From Deltaproteobacteria bacterium (lineage in GTDB: Bacteria; Myxococcota_A; UBA9042; PHBI01; JACKFB01), in assembly GCA_020632695.1 (NCBI GenBank), contig JACKFB010000025.1, forward strand, positions 1-53,372: DNA of 53,372 nucleotides, given 5' to 3'. This document shows, piece by piece, positions 16,301-25,600 of this stretch. The notes below the pieces were generated by a model, which was not told the origin of the DNA, did not search any database, and saw only the letters and a list, made by a program, of their open reading frames with translations. Position numbers and translations under genes: made by a program. Numbering within the stretch: position 1 is the stretch's first letter; the number at the start of each line of letters is the position of its first letter.

Positions 16301-18351
16301 CGCGCCCCGCGCGCGCCGCCACCTCGCTCGCCCTGGGCGCCACATGCCTGGCCCTGGCCGCCTGCGCCGGCACCCTCCACGCCGGCCCGGACCGCGCCAG
16401 CGACTCCGCCCGGGTGGAGGCCCTGCTCATCTCGGGCGGCGGCAAACCCGCCGACAACGCCTTCGCCCACGTCGTCCACCTCCGCGGCATGCTGGACCTG
16501 CTCGCCGCCGCGGGCGTGCCCGCCGAGCGCGTCACCGTGCTCGCCAGCGACGGCGAGGACCCCGGCCTCGACCTCAGGCGCGCCGACCCCGACACGCCGG
16601 AGCACGCCTGGCTGCTCGCCGGCACACGCTTCGAGGCCATGTTCGGAGGCGACCGCCAGCTCTCGTCGACCCACCTCGACGGCGTGTCGCTTCTTCCCGC
16701 CAGCGAGGCCACGCTCGAGGCCTGGATGCACTTCCGCGGCCGCGCCCTGCGCCCGGGCGACACCCTGCTGCTCTACGTGACCGACCACGGCGTCAAGAAC
16801 CCGCGCGACACCGGCCTCAACGAGATCGTGCTCTGGGGTGGTGAGCGCCTGTCCGTGTCCGAGCTGCGGGCGCTGCTCGGGCGCCTCGACCCGGGCGTGC
16901 GGGTGGTGCTGCTGATGTCCCAGTGCTACTCGGGCGCCTTCCTCGACGCGCTGGTCGGCCCCGAGGGCGCGGTGCGACCCCGGAGCTGCGGCTTCTTCTC
17001 GACCCGCGCCGACCGCGCCGCCTACGGCTGCTACCCGGACGCGCCGGGCGAGGGCCTGGACGGCCACGGCATCGGCGTCTCGCGCGTGCTGCAGCCCGGT
17101 CGGCCCATCGGCGAGGCCCACGATCGCCTCACCCTTGGCGACCTGACGCCGGACGTGCCCCATCGCAGCTCGACCGCGTGGCTGGCCCGCCCGGTCGAGG
17201 AGCGCGCCCGCCTCGACCACGTACGGCCCGAGGCCGCGGCCGACGCCGTGCTGGGCGACCGGTGGGCCACCGATCCGCGGCACACGGCGGCCCGCGCCGA
17301 GGTGGCCTCGCTGGCCGCCGCATTCGCGCTGCCGCCGCCCACCAGCGGGCGCGACCTCAGCACCCTCGAGCTCCAGCTCACCCGGGCCAAGGTGGACGCC
17401 GCAGCCCACCAGCGGGCGTGGCGCGACCGCTACGGCGCCCTGGCGCGGGCGCTCGTGGCGCGCTTCGTGGCGGCCGACCCGCGCTACGACGGCAAGAGCC
17501 TCGCCGATCTGGTCAAGTGGCAGCCCGAGCGCGCGGCGGGGCTCCAGGGCGCGGACCTGCGGCGGGCGATGCGGGCGGCGATGCTGGAGTCCCTCGAGGC
17601 GTGGGCGCGCGCCCGCCCCGACCAGGCGAGCGCGCTGGCCGAGGCCGAACAGGCTCGGCAGCAGGCGGAGGCCGCCGCCGCGCTGCGCTACGCCGCGGAC
17701 GTGCGGCTCGGCGTGGTGGAGCGGATGCGGCTGGCGCTGCTCGCGGCGGCCGGGGATGAGCTCGCCGACGCAGACCCGGCGCTCCGGGACGGCGCCGAGC
17801 GGCTGCGCGCCTGCGAGGGGTGGAGCCTCCCCGGCCGTTCGGACTCGCGCCTCGCGCCTGCCCTGCCGGCCGCGGCGGCGGGTCCGAGCCTCGACGCGCT
17901 GCGACAGGCCGTCGACGCGCTGCGCCCGCCGTGGCAGCCCGCGCCCAGGGAGCGGCTCGAGGAGGGCAGCCCCGCGCCGCCGACCGACGCCATCGAGTGG
18001 TACCGCGGCGCCGCGCCGCGGCCGGGCCGTACCACGGTCTACTTCTTCTGGGCGACCTGGTGTCTGCCCTGCAAGGCGGCCGTGCCGGTGCTCATGGCCC
18101 AGGCTGCCGCCGAAGATCTCGACGTGGTCGCGGTGACCCAGGACTCGAGCGCCGCCCTCGACCGCTTCTTCGCCGAGCGGCACGAGCCCTTCTTCGAGCG
18201 GGTGGCGCGCGATCCCAAGGGCGTGCTCCACCAGGGCTTCGCCGCGGTCGGGCTGCCGACCTTCGTGGTGGTCGGCCCGGACGGGCGCGTGGTCAGCCAC
18301 TTCCGGGGCATGCCGCGCGAAGGCGGCCTTCACCTGCGCACCGGGCGCTGA
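16297..18351 (+). CDS. lipoprotein with caspase/legumain-like peptidase and C-terminal thioredoxin domain
   Basis: A 684-residue protein. Residues 1-23 form a lipoprotein signal with lipobox LAAC (Cys23). Residues about 38-260 look like a clan CD (caspase-fold) peptidase of the C13/legumain type: ARVEALLISGGGKPADNAF, then LLYVTDHG with candidate catalytic His164, and VVLLMSQCYSGAF with Cys210. A helical, Ala/Arg-rich middle (about 320-500) follows. Residues about 555-684 form a TlpA/ResA-like thioredoxin domain with the redox motif WCLPC (588-592) and the cis-Pro segment VGLPTFVVVGPDG. The chain should sit on the periplasmic or outer face of a membrane. The GTG start overlaps ybaK. I know of no standard family with this pairing; redox gating of a Cys protease is an inference. 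Confidence 0.75.
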   Translation: MTRPARAATSLALGATCLALAACAGTLHAGPDRASDSARVEALLISGGGKPADNAFAHVVHLRGMLDLLAAAGVPAERVTVLASDGEDPGLDLRRADPDTPEHAWLLAGTRFEAMFGGDRQLSSTHLDGVSLLPASEATLEAWMHFRGRALRPGDTLLLYVTDHGVKNPRDTGLNEIVLWGGERLSVSELRALLGRLDPGVRVVLLMSQCYSGAFLDALVGPEGAVRPRSCGFFSTRADRAAYGCYPDAPGEGLDGHGIGVSRVLQPGRPIGEAHDRLTLGDLTPDVPHRSSTAWLARPVEERARLDHVRPEAAADAVLGDRWATDPRHTAARAEVASLAAAFALPPPTSGRDLSTLELQLTRAKVDAAAHQRAWRDRYGALARALVARFVAADPRYDGKSLADLVKWQPERAAGLQGADLRRAMRAAMLESLEAWARARPDQASALAEAEQARQQAEAAAALRYAADVRLGVVERMRLALLAAAGDELADADPALRDGAERLRACEGWSLPGRSDSRLAPALPAAAAGPSLDALRQAVDALRPPWQPAPRERLEEGSPAPPTDAIEWYRGAAPRPGRTTVYFFWATWCLPCKAAVPVLMAQAAAEDLDVVAVTQDSSAALDRFFAERHEPFFERVARDPKGVLHQGFAAVGLPTFVVVGPDGRVVSHFRGMPREGGLHLRTGR

Positions 18352-18450
18352 CGCGGCGGGCGGTGCCGGCGATGGAAGCTCGGCGCGATCCGCGATAGAA
18401 GGCTGGCATCCGCCGCGCGCACCGCGGCCACGTCGCCTCCGGAGGCCTCC

Positions 18451-19563
18451 ATGAATCGCCCCACGCTGCTGTGCTCGCTCGCCCTCGCCGTCGCGCTCGC
18501 GGCCTGCCAGAAGACCCCGGAGCCGGCGGCGCCGGACGCGGCTCCTGGCGCCACCGCCTCGGCGGAGCAGGCGCCTGCGGCCAAGGAGGGCGCCGCTGAG
18601 CCGGCGGCTGCCGACGCCACCGGGGCCAAGGCCGAGCCCGCCAAGGCCGAGCCCGCCAAGGCCGAGCCCGCCGCCCAGGACGCGGTCGCGGGCGTGTCCC
18701 TGACCGAGTTTCCCGAGGTGACGGACACCCCCAAGGTGCGGCTGCTGGAGGCCGGCGAGGGCGAGAAGAAGGAGCTGCGCTACCGATACAGCCCCGAGTC
18801 CAAGCACCAGATGGTGATGCGGCTGGAGATGGGGATGTCCATGAAGGTGGGCGAGCGCAGCATGCCGGAGGTGAAGCTCCCGGCCATGATCATGAAGGCC
18901 GACATCACCATGGGGAAGCCCGAAGGAGACGCGATCTCGTATGAGTTCTCGGTGCCCTCGGCGCCTGAGGTCGAGGCCGGGGAGGGGGTCTCGGAGACCG
19001 TCGCGCAGGGACTGAAGACCTCGCTGGCGGCGATGACCGGCTTGCACGGCAAGGCCTCGGTGGACGCCCGGGGCGCGACCCGCGACGGCCACTTCGAGCT
19101 CGAGGGCAAGGACAGCCCGCAGCTCGCCCAGCTCGTCGACTCCATGGGGCAGTCGATGCGGCAGATGTCGGTGCCGCTGCCCGAGGAGGCCGTCGGGAAG
19201 GGCGCGCGTTGGCAGGCCCTGCAGCGCATGCAGATGGGCGGCATGACCATCTACCAGGTGGGCGAGTACACGCTGGAGTCCATCGACGGAGACCGCCTGG
19301 AGCTGGACGTGAAGCTCTCCCAGCTCGGCCCCAAGCAGCAGATGCAGCCGCCCGGCCTCCCGCCGGGGGTGAGCGCGGAGCTGCTCTCGATGGTGGGCGA
19401 GGGCAGCGGCCACATGAAGCTGGATCTGACGGCGCTGGTCCCCGTGTCGACCACGAAGATCCGCTCGGACTCGTCCATGCGCATGACGTCCAAGGACGAG
19501 GCGCAGGAGATGTCCATGTCGATGAACATGGAGATGGAGATCAAGCCGGGCGACGCGCAGTGA
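18451..19563 (+). CDS. lipoprotein, DUF6263-like
   Basis: A 370-residue lipoprotein with signal and lipobox LAAC (Cys19). An Ala/Pro/Glu/Lys linker to about residue 80 includes three tandem 15-base repeats coding KAEPA. A beta-rich domain follows from about 105 onward (ELRYRYSPESKHQMVMRLEMGMSMKV, then GKGARWQALQRMQMGGMTIYQVGEYTLESIDGD in pattern only). The alternating Met-rich strands and the ARWQ..GEYTLE pattern resemble DUF6263-type periplasmic proteins of unknown function. Methionine content is high (many Met in the last third: MSMSMNMEMEIKPG). A Met-rich surface might bind copper, but no canonical site is evident. It lies 99 bases after the caspase gene and is convergent with the nrsF-like gene, 16 bases away. 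Confidence 0.7.
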   Translation: MNRPTLLCSLALAVALAACQKTPEPAAPDAAPGATASAEQAPAAKEGAAEPAAADATGAKAEPAKAEPAKAEPAAQDAVAGVSLTEFPEVTDTPKVRLLEAGEGEKKELRYRYSPESKHQMVMRLEMGMSMKVGERSMPEVKLPAMIMKADITMGKPEGDAISYEFSVPSAPEVEAGEGVSETVAQGLKTSLAAMTGLHGKASVDARGATRDGHFELEGKDSPQLAQLVDSMGQSMRQMSVPLPEEAVGKGARWQALQRMQMGGMTIYQVGEYTLESIDGDRLELDVKLSQLGPKQQMQPPGLPPGVSAELLSMVGEGSGHMKLDLTALVPVSTTKIRSDSSMRMTSKDEAQEMSMSMNMEMEIKPGDAQ

Positions 19564-19579
19564 GCAGCCAGCCCGGCCG

Positions 19580-20335
19580 TCAGCGCCGCAAGGCGCGGGC
19601 GACCCAGGCACCGCCGAGCAGCAGGATGGCCAGCGCAACGCCGACCAGCCCGTGGCCGATGGTGACGTGCACCAGGTCGTCGCTGGGGCAGTAGAGCTGC
19701 GAGGATCCGAAGGCGACGAGCCCTCCGGCGGCCGCCAGCGCGATGAGGCGCGGTGAGGTCGGCCGGTCGACGCGCTGGAAGAGCCGGATGACGAAGCCCA
19801 CGAGGACCGCGCTCACGATGCCGATGCGGAAGCAGTAGAGGCCGAACGTGGGGGTGGCGCTCGGGACGTGCGGCGCGGGGCGCCCGCCCCAGAGGCCGGG
19901 GATGACGCTCAGGGCCAGAGGTGCCGCCAGGGTGACCAGGGCGAGCGCCCACGCCGCGGCGCTGAGGCCGCGTCGGTGCACGCCGCGCAGGCTGGTGGCC
20001 ACCGCCAGGGCCATGAACCCGACGACCATGGCGATGGCCACGGCGAAGCGGGCGGCGCCGGCCTGCGCCACCGAGGGGGCGATGCCGACGACGGCCAGGA
20101 CGGCGGCGGCCAGGCCGACCGCCAGCAGGACGCTCAGGGCGACGCGGACGGGGGTGCGCAGCTCGCGGAGGCGGTCGCGCAGGGAAGGGCGGTGGTCGAC
20201 GGTGGTCCGGGCCACCCGCTCGAAGAGGTCGTCGAGCGCGTCGTCGTCGAGGGCCGCCCGGCTCCGGTAGCCCTCGAGGGCGAGCGCCTCCAGCTCCACG
20301 TGCGGGACGTCGGCGTCCTTGTCTCCGACGCCCAT
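19580..20335 (-). CDS. NrsF-type (DUF1109) membrane anti-sigma factor
   Basis: A 251-residue protein with an N-terminal cytoplasmic segment of about 65 residues and six hydrophobic helices. The C-terminal region carries a Cys-Pro-Asp-Asp segment (SSQLYCPSDDLVHVTIGHG), characteristic of the DUF1109/NrsF family. Members such as Caulobacter NrsF hold an ECF sigma factor at the inner membrane and release it upon stress; paired Cys residues are involved in sensing there. Here Cys residues appear in CFRIGI and LYCPSDD. Its ATG overlaps the sigma-factor TGA (ATGA), a classic sigma/anti-sigma arrangement. Confidence 0.8.
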   Translation of the reverse strand: MGVGDKDADVPHVELEALALEGYRSRAALDDDALDDLFERVARTTVDHRPSLRDRLRELRTPVRVALSVLLAVGLAAAVLAVVGIAPSVAQAGAARFAVAIAMVVGFMALAVATSLRGVHRRGLSAAAWALALVTLAAPLALSVIPGLWGGRPAPHVPSATPTFGLYCFRIGIVSAVLVGFVIRLFQRVDRPTSPRLIALAAAGGLVAFGSSQLYCPSDDLVHVTIGHGLVGVALAILLLGGAWVARALRR

Positions 20336-20868
20336 CAGTCCTCACCCAACCGGTCGCGCAAGAGCTTGTAGCCGCGGTGGGCGCGCACCTTCACGGCGGA
20401 CACCGAGGCGCCGAGCATCTCGGCGATCTCCGGGAAGCTCAGCTCCTCGTACCAGTGCAGGAGGATCACCTCCCGCTGCTGCTCGGGCAGCTCGCCCAGC
20501 GCGCGCCGGACCAGCCGGTCGCGCGCGGTGGTGGTCTCGGGCTCGCTGGTCGGCTCGCCGTGGACCACCGGGTCGAAGGAGGTCTCCGGCTTGCGCGAGC
20601 GGCGGCGAAAGAGCTCGCGCCGCACGTTGATGGCGATGGTGTAGAGCCACGGGCGCACCAGCGCGCCGTGGCGGAAGTCGCGGCGGGCGCGATGGAAGTG
20701 CAGGAAGGTCTGCTGGACCAGATCGGCGGCCTCGGTCGTCGACGCCACCGAGCGCAGGAAGAAGCCGTGCAGACGGGCACCGTAGCGACGGAACAGCTCC
20801 TCGAAGGCGCGCCGGTCGCCGGCGGCCACGTAGCGCTCCATCAACTGCTCGTCGGTCTCGTCGGTCAC
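20335..20868 (-). CDS. ECF-type RNA polymerase sigma factor (sigma-70 family)
   Basis: A 177-residue sigma factor with only regions 2 and 4. Region 2 spans about 22-90 (AFEELFRRYGARLHGFFLR, then VRPWLYTIAINVRRELFRR). Region 4 spans about 120-172 (LPEQQREVILLHWYEELSFP, then EIAEMLGASVSAVKVRAHRG). The linker is acidic and variable. The GTG start at 20868 is chosen because it begins just before region 2 and has a run of G residues upstream; longer in-frame sequence is non-coding in character. It overlaps the membrane anti-sigma gene. A possible promoter TTGGCC-18-TATTCA lies at 20904-20933 on the minus strand. It is divergent from tpx. Confidence 0.92.
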   Translation of the reverse strand: MTDETDEQLMERYVAAGDRRAFEELFRRYGARLHGFFLRSVASTTEAADLVQQTFLHFHRARRDFRHGALVRPWLYTIAINVRRELFRRRSRKPETSFDPVVHGEPTSEPETTTARDRLVRRALGELPEQQREVILLHWYEELSFPEIAEMLGASVSAVKVRAHRGYKLLRDRLGED

Positions 20869-21210
20869 CCGGCCCCCGTGCCAGCTCGCCTGCGCCGCGC
20901 GACTGAATAGCGCGATTCGCCGGAACGGGCCAACGCTCCCCGCGCCGCCCGCGAGCGCGAGCGGGTGTCTCCCTCGACCGACCGAGCGGGGGGTCAGCGA
21001 CGGCTTCTCATCTCGGGACCGCACGCGCAGACGGCGCTCGCCGCGCGCGAAGGACAGAGTCGCTCGGGTCCCTGGGAGGGCCCGAGCCAGCCAGGCGACG
21101 CGAGACCACGCGAGCACCGGCCAAGGCAGGCCTCGCCAAACCCGCGCATCTGTGCGATGAGCGCTGGCCGACCGTCGGACTCCACGCCACACGACCCACA
21201 GGAGCGCGTC
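20869..21210. other. divergent intergenic region between sigma factor and tpx
   Basis: These 342 bases hold regulatory sequence only. On the minus strand TATTCA (20904-20909) with TTGGCC (20928-20933) is a candidate promoter for the sigma/anti-sigma pair. On the plus strand ACAGGAGCG just before 21211 is the tpx ribosome-binding site. The plus open frame from 20965 is an upstream extension of tpx without coding character. Confidence 0.5.
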
Positions 21211-21705
<495 letters not shown>

Positions 21706-21709
21706 CGAG

Positions 21710-22408
21710 GTGACGCGCTTGGGGGCCGGGGGGCGGAGGTCGCGGCGGATCAAGGTCACGGCGGAGCGCCCCCTGCGCCTGCACGGCTCGGTCGACCGCG
21801 ACGAGCCCTACCTGTCCCTGGGCGCGCGCCTGGTGGCGCCGGTCGCGCAGCTCTTCGCGCGCTGGCCCACCTGGCGCGACACGCGCAGCGGCCGCCAGGG
21901 CGCGTGGGTGGTACGCGGGGTCATCCTCGTGGCCGCCGTGGCGCTGGGCGTGCGCCTGCCCTGGCCCGTCGGCGACGTCGTGGGCCTGGCCGTCGCCTGC
22001 CTGGCGCTGGTGTTGCCCATGGAGCACCTGCGGCACGCACGCCGCCTGGCGCGGCTACGTGCGCTGGCGGCGCCGCGCGCGCGGTCGGTGGCGGTGCCGG
22101 CCGCGCTGCACTACGACGGCCAGAAGCTGACCGTGACCGCCGAGGAGCGGGTCTGGCGCAGCATGCGCGCCGAGGCGTCCGCGGCGCGCGTGGTCGCCGG
22201 CGAGGCGGAGGGCGGCCGCTGGCTCGGCCTCGCTCCGCCGGGACGCTCCGACCGGGAGCTGCTGTGGTGCCGCGCGCCCCTCGGACCCTGGGCGGCCGCC
22301 CCCTCCGGGCGGCTCGACGCTGCGCCCGCCGCGCCGCCGCTGCGTCTGGGCGTCGAGGACTTCGACACCCTGTGCGCGGTGTTCCTCGACCCGCCCGCCG
22401 CCGGGTGA
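21710..22408 (+). CDS. hypothetical membrane protein downstream of tpx
   Basis: A 232-residue protein with two adjacent hydrophobic segments (about 68-83, WVVRGVILVAAVALGV, and 88-105, VVGLAVACLALVLP), a basic stretch HLRHARRLARLRAL, and a soluble C-terminal half of beta character. No recognised domain. The GTG start at 21710 is four bases after the tpx stop with GAGG immediately upstream, so it is probably co-translated with tpx. An ATG further in is possible, but the open frame has coding character from the start. Confidence 0.6.
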   Translation: MTRLGAGGRRSRRIKVTAERPLRLHGSVDRDEPYLSLGARLVAPVAQLFARWPTWRDTRSGRQGAWVVRGVILVAAVALGVRLPWPVGDVVGLAVACLALVLPMEHLRHARRLARLRALAAPRARSVAVPAALHYDGQKLTVTAEERVWRSMRAEASAARVVAGEAEGGRWLGLAPPGRSDRELLWCRAPLGPWAAAPSGRLDAAPAAPPLRLGVEDFDTLCAVFLDPPAAG

Positions 22409-22461
22409 AGCCGCGCGCGCCCGCGCACGCGCCGGGCCAGCTTTCATCCGCCGTGTTTCGC

Positions 22462-22470
22462 TGCTAGCAT
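22462..22470 (+). promoter_or_regulatory. TGCTAGCAT element, candidate promoter of the giant gene
   Basis: TGCTAGCAT stands about 150 bases before the giant ORF, with TTTCAT 17 bases upstream of its TAGCAT half as a weak -35 (22442-22447). This is the best promoter candidate for the surface-protein gene. The same nine bases recur at 13843 and 51571. Confidence 0.4.
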
Positions 22471-22603
22471 TGATCCGTCCCGGTACTGCAGTGATTCGCA
22501 AGCATCGACAGGGGACGGCGCGGCCGGGGGGTCGTCGTCGTGGGGGGTCTACCGAGCGCAGCGCCGCGGCGACGAGCCGGCCGACGCACATCCCCCAGCC
22601 CCG

Positions 22604-22610
22604 AAAGGAG
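22604..22610 (+). promoter_or_regulatory. ribosome-binding site for the GTG start of the giant ORF
   Basis: AAAGGAG stands eight bases before GTG 22619. It is the only strong Shine-Dalgarno sequence near the 5' end and supports initiation upstream of the palindrome rather than at later TTG or ATG codons. Confidence 0.65.
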
Positions 22611-22618
22611 CAGACGCA

Positions 22619-25600
22619 GTGAGAGGGTGTTCCCACAGGCGGACCGAGCCCGGCGCCGGCGACGTGATTGCAGGCGCTTGCGAGCCGAGGGCGCATGCTC
22701 CCAGCATGAAACCGAGGCGCGCAAGTGTCTGCAATCCCGTGAGCCAGCCAGGCGACGGGAGGCTGTGGGGACACCCTCTCAGATGGTTGGCTCGGGGGCT
22801 CGTCCCCTGGGCGGTGCTCGTCTTCCTGTCGCCCTCGGCGCACGCGCAGCTCTCGCTCACCGACGCGACCCCGCAGGCCGTCGACTTCTCCGCGTTCACC
22901 GGCCAGGGCTTCTCACCCGCTCCCGCCCCGGGCCAGCTCGACTCGGACACCTGGCGCGTCACCACGACGGGGTGGGGCGCCACCATGGAGTTCGGCGACA
23001 CGCCGGCGGGCGCCGAGTTCGCGCGCGGGCTCAGCCTCGGCGGGGCGTCCACCGACATCGGCGTGTACGCCTTCGACGTCAACGGCGACGGTTCGAAGAT
23101 CGTGCTCGGGGGCTACCCGGCCAACGAGGTCGCGGGCATCGGGCAGTTCTGGCTGAAGGTCACCAACGACTCGACCCAGGTCATCGACAGCCTGACGGTG
23201 GACTTCACCTGGTGGACCAACAACATCGGCGACGCCTACACCCGGGGCGAGTTCTGGCACTCGGCGACGACGACGGGGCCGCTCACACCGCTCACCACGT
23301 TCGGCACCACCGGCCCGGACACCTTCTCGTCGCCGGGCACGGCCGACGCGCTGGGCTGGCGCACCACCGACTTCGCCGGCGACCCGGGCGCCCGCAGCCT
23401 GCTGCTCGAGGGTCTGAGCATCCAGCCCGGCGAGTCCTACTATCTGCAGTGGCACATCACCGCCGGCTTCGGGGCCCCGGCGGACCCGGGCGACGAGATC
23501 GGCTTCACCGATGTCGTCGTGACCGCCAGCTTCCGCGCCGACCCCGCCTCCATCGCCGACAGCAGCGTGCGCAGCTTCAGCTTCGCCGGGTTCCGCGGCC
23601 ACGGCTACGCACCGCAGCCCAACGCCGGCCAGCTCGACAGCGACATGTGGATCGTCCAGGGCGTCTCCGGCGGGACGATGACCTACGGCGACACCGAAGG
23701 CAGCCCCAGCACGCTGGGGCTCACCAGCTTCGGCCGGCACGACAGCTTCGGCGGGGTGGTCGACGGGGGCGTGTACGCCTTCGACACGGGCGCGGTCGAG
23801 ACGGCGCTCGGCGGCCAGCCCACCGACGATGATCTCACCGAGGGCGGCTGGGTGCTGCGCATCGAGAACGACTCGACGCAGATCATCAGCGAGCTGGCGC
23901 TCACCTACACCTGGTACGTCTACAACGACGGGGACCGGCAGACCGCGCTTCAGCTGTGGCACTCGCCGAGCCCCACCGCCGGGCTCGTCGACGTCGGCGC
24001 CGCCGGAAGCCTCACGACCCCGGAGACGGCCGACGCCGCGCCCGCCTGGGCCGCGACCCCCAAGACGCCGACCATCACGGGGCTGGCGATCCAGCCGGGT
24101 GAGTTCTACTACCTGCACTGGCGCACCGACGACGTCCTCGGCACCGGCGATCGCGACGAGGTCGCCTTCGGGCTGGTGACCCTGGCGGCCACCCTGGTCG
24201 ACTGCGTGGCGGCCGCCGACTGCGACGACGGCGACGCCTGCAACGGCGCGGAGTCCTGCGCCGCCGGCGCCTGCCAGGCCGGGACGGCGCCCGACTGCGA
24301 CGACTCCGAGCCCTGCACCGCCGACTCCTGCGTGCCGGCCTCGGGCTGCGCGCACGCCGACATCTGCGACTTCGGCGACGCGCCCGACCCGACGTACCCG
24401 ACGCTGCTGGCGTCGGACGGCGCCCGGCACATCGTCGGCGCGCTGCTGCTGGGCCCCACGGTGGACGCCGACCCCGACGGCCAGCCGAACGCCACCGCCA
24501 CGGGCGACGACCTGGCGGGCGACGACGAGGACGGGATCACCTTCAGCGGCGCGCCGCGCGCGGGGCAGCCACTGGGCGTCACGGTGATCTCGACCGGCGT
24601 GGGCAAGGTGGACGCCTGGGTGGACCTGAACGCCAACGGCAGCTTCGCCGATGCGGGCGAGAAGCTCCTCAGCGGCGCCTCGGTGGTCCCCGGCGCCACG
24701 CCGCTGGTGCTCTCCATCCCGCTCGGCGCCACCGCCGGCGCCACCTTCGCCCGCTTCCGGCTCTCGACCGCCGGCGGGCTGGCCTCCACCGGCCTGGCCA
24801 ACGACGGCGAGGTGGAGGACTACGCGCTGACCATCGCCGAGCCCTGGGATTTCGGCGACGCGCCCGACACCTTCAAGACGCTGCTGGCCTCGGACGGCGC
24901 GCGGCACACGGCGACGGGCGTTCGGCTCGGCGCCACCCGCGACGGCGAGTCCGACGGCGTGCCGGGCGCCGCGGCGAACGGTGACGGCGCGGACGAGGAC
25001 GGCGTGGCCTTCACGGCGCTCAAGCGGGGCCGCAGCGCGACCATCACCTTGACGCCGTCCGCCGCCGGCAAGATCAGCGGCTGGGTCGACTGGAACCGCA
25101 ACGGCGCCTTCGACGAACCCTCCGAGCGCGTCGCCACCGACCTGACAGCGACGCCGGGCTCGCAGCAGATAGCGCTCACCGTGCCCGCCGGCGCCAGCCT
25201 CGGCGCCAGCCACGCCCGCTTCCGCATCAGCACCCAGGCGGGCCTCGGCCCGGCCGGCGCTGCCACCGATGGTGAGGTCGAGGACTACGCCGTGACCATC
25301 GTCGACCCCGCCGCGGACCTCTCGGTCGTGGTCGACGACGACCCCGACCCGGTCGTCGCCGGCGAGACGGTCACCTACACGATGACGGTCTCCAACGCCG
25401 GCCCGGACGCGGCCTTCACCACGGTCGCCAGCCTCGCCGTCCCCCCCGACGCCACCTTCGTCCCGGGCAGCTCCAGCGGCGGGTGCGCCCTCGCCGGAGC
25501 CTTCGTGAACTGCAGCCTGGGCACCGTCGACACCGTCACCCCGGCCAGCGCCGACGTGACCTTCCTCATCGCCGCCAGCCATCCGGCGGCCGTGGCGCTC

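Noticed and set aside
22621..22780. rho-independent terminator
   Set aside because: The palindrome is far longer than a terminator, has no T-run, and lies after a good ribosome-binding site inside an open frame.
22540..23832. 430-residue Arg-rich plus frame over the start of the giant gene
   Set aside because: It is composed of Arg/His/Gly shadows of the real frame and has no domain features.
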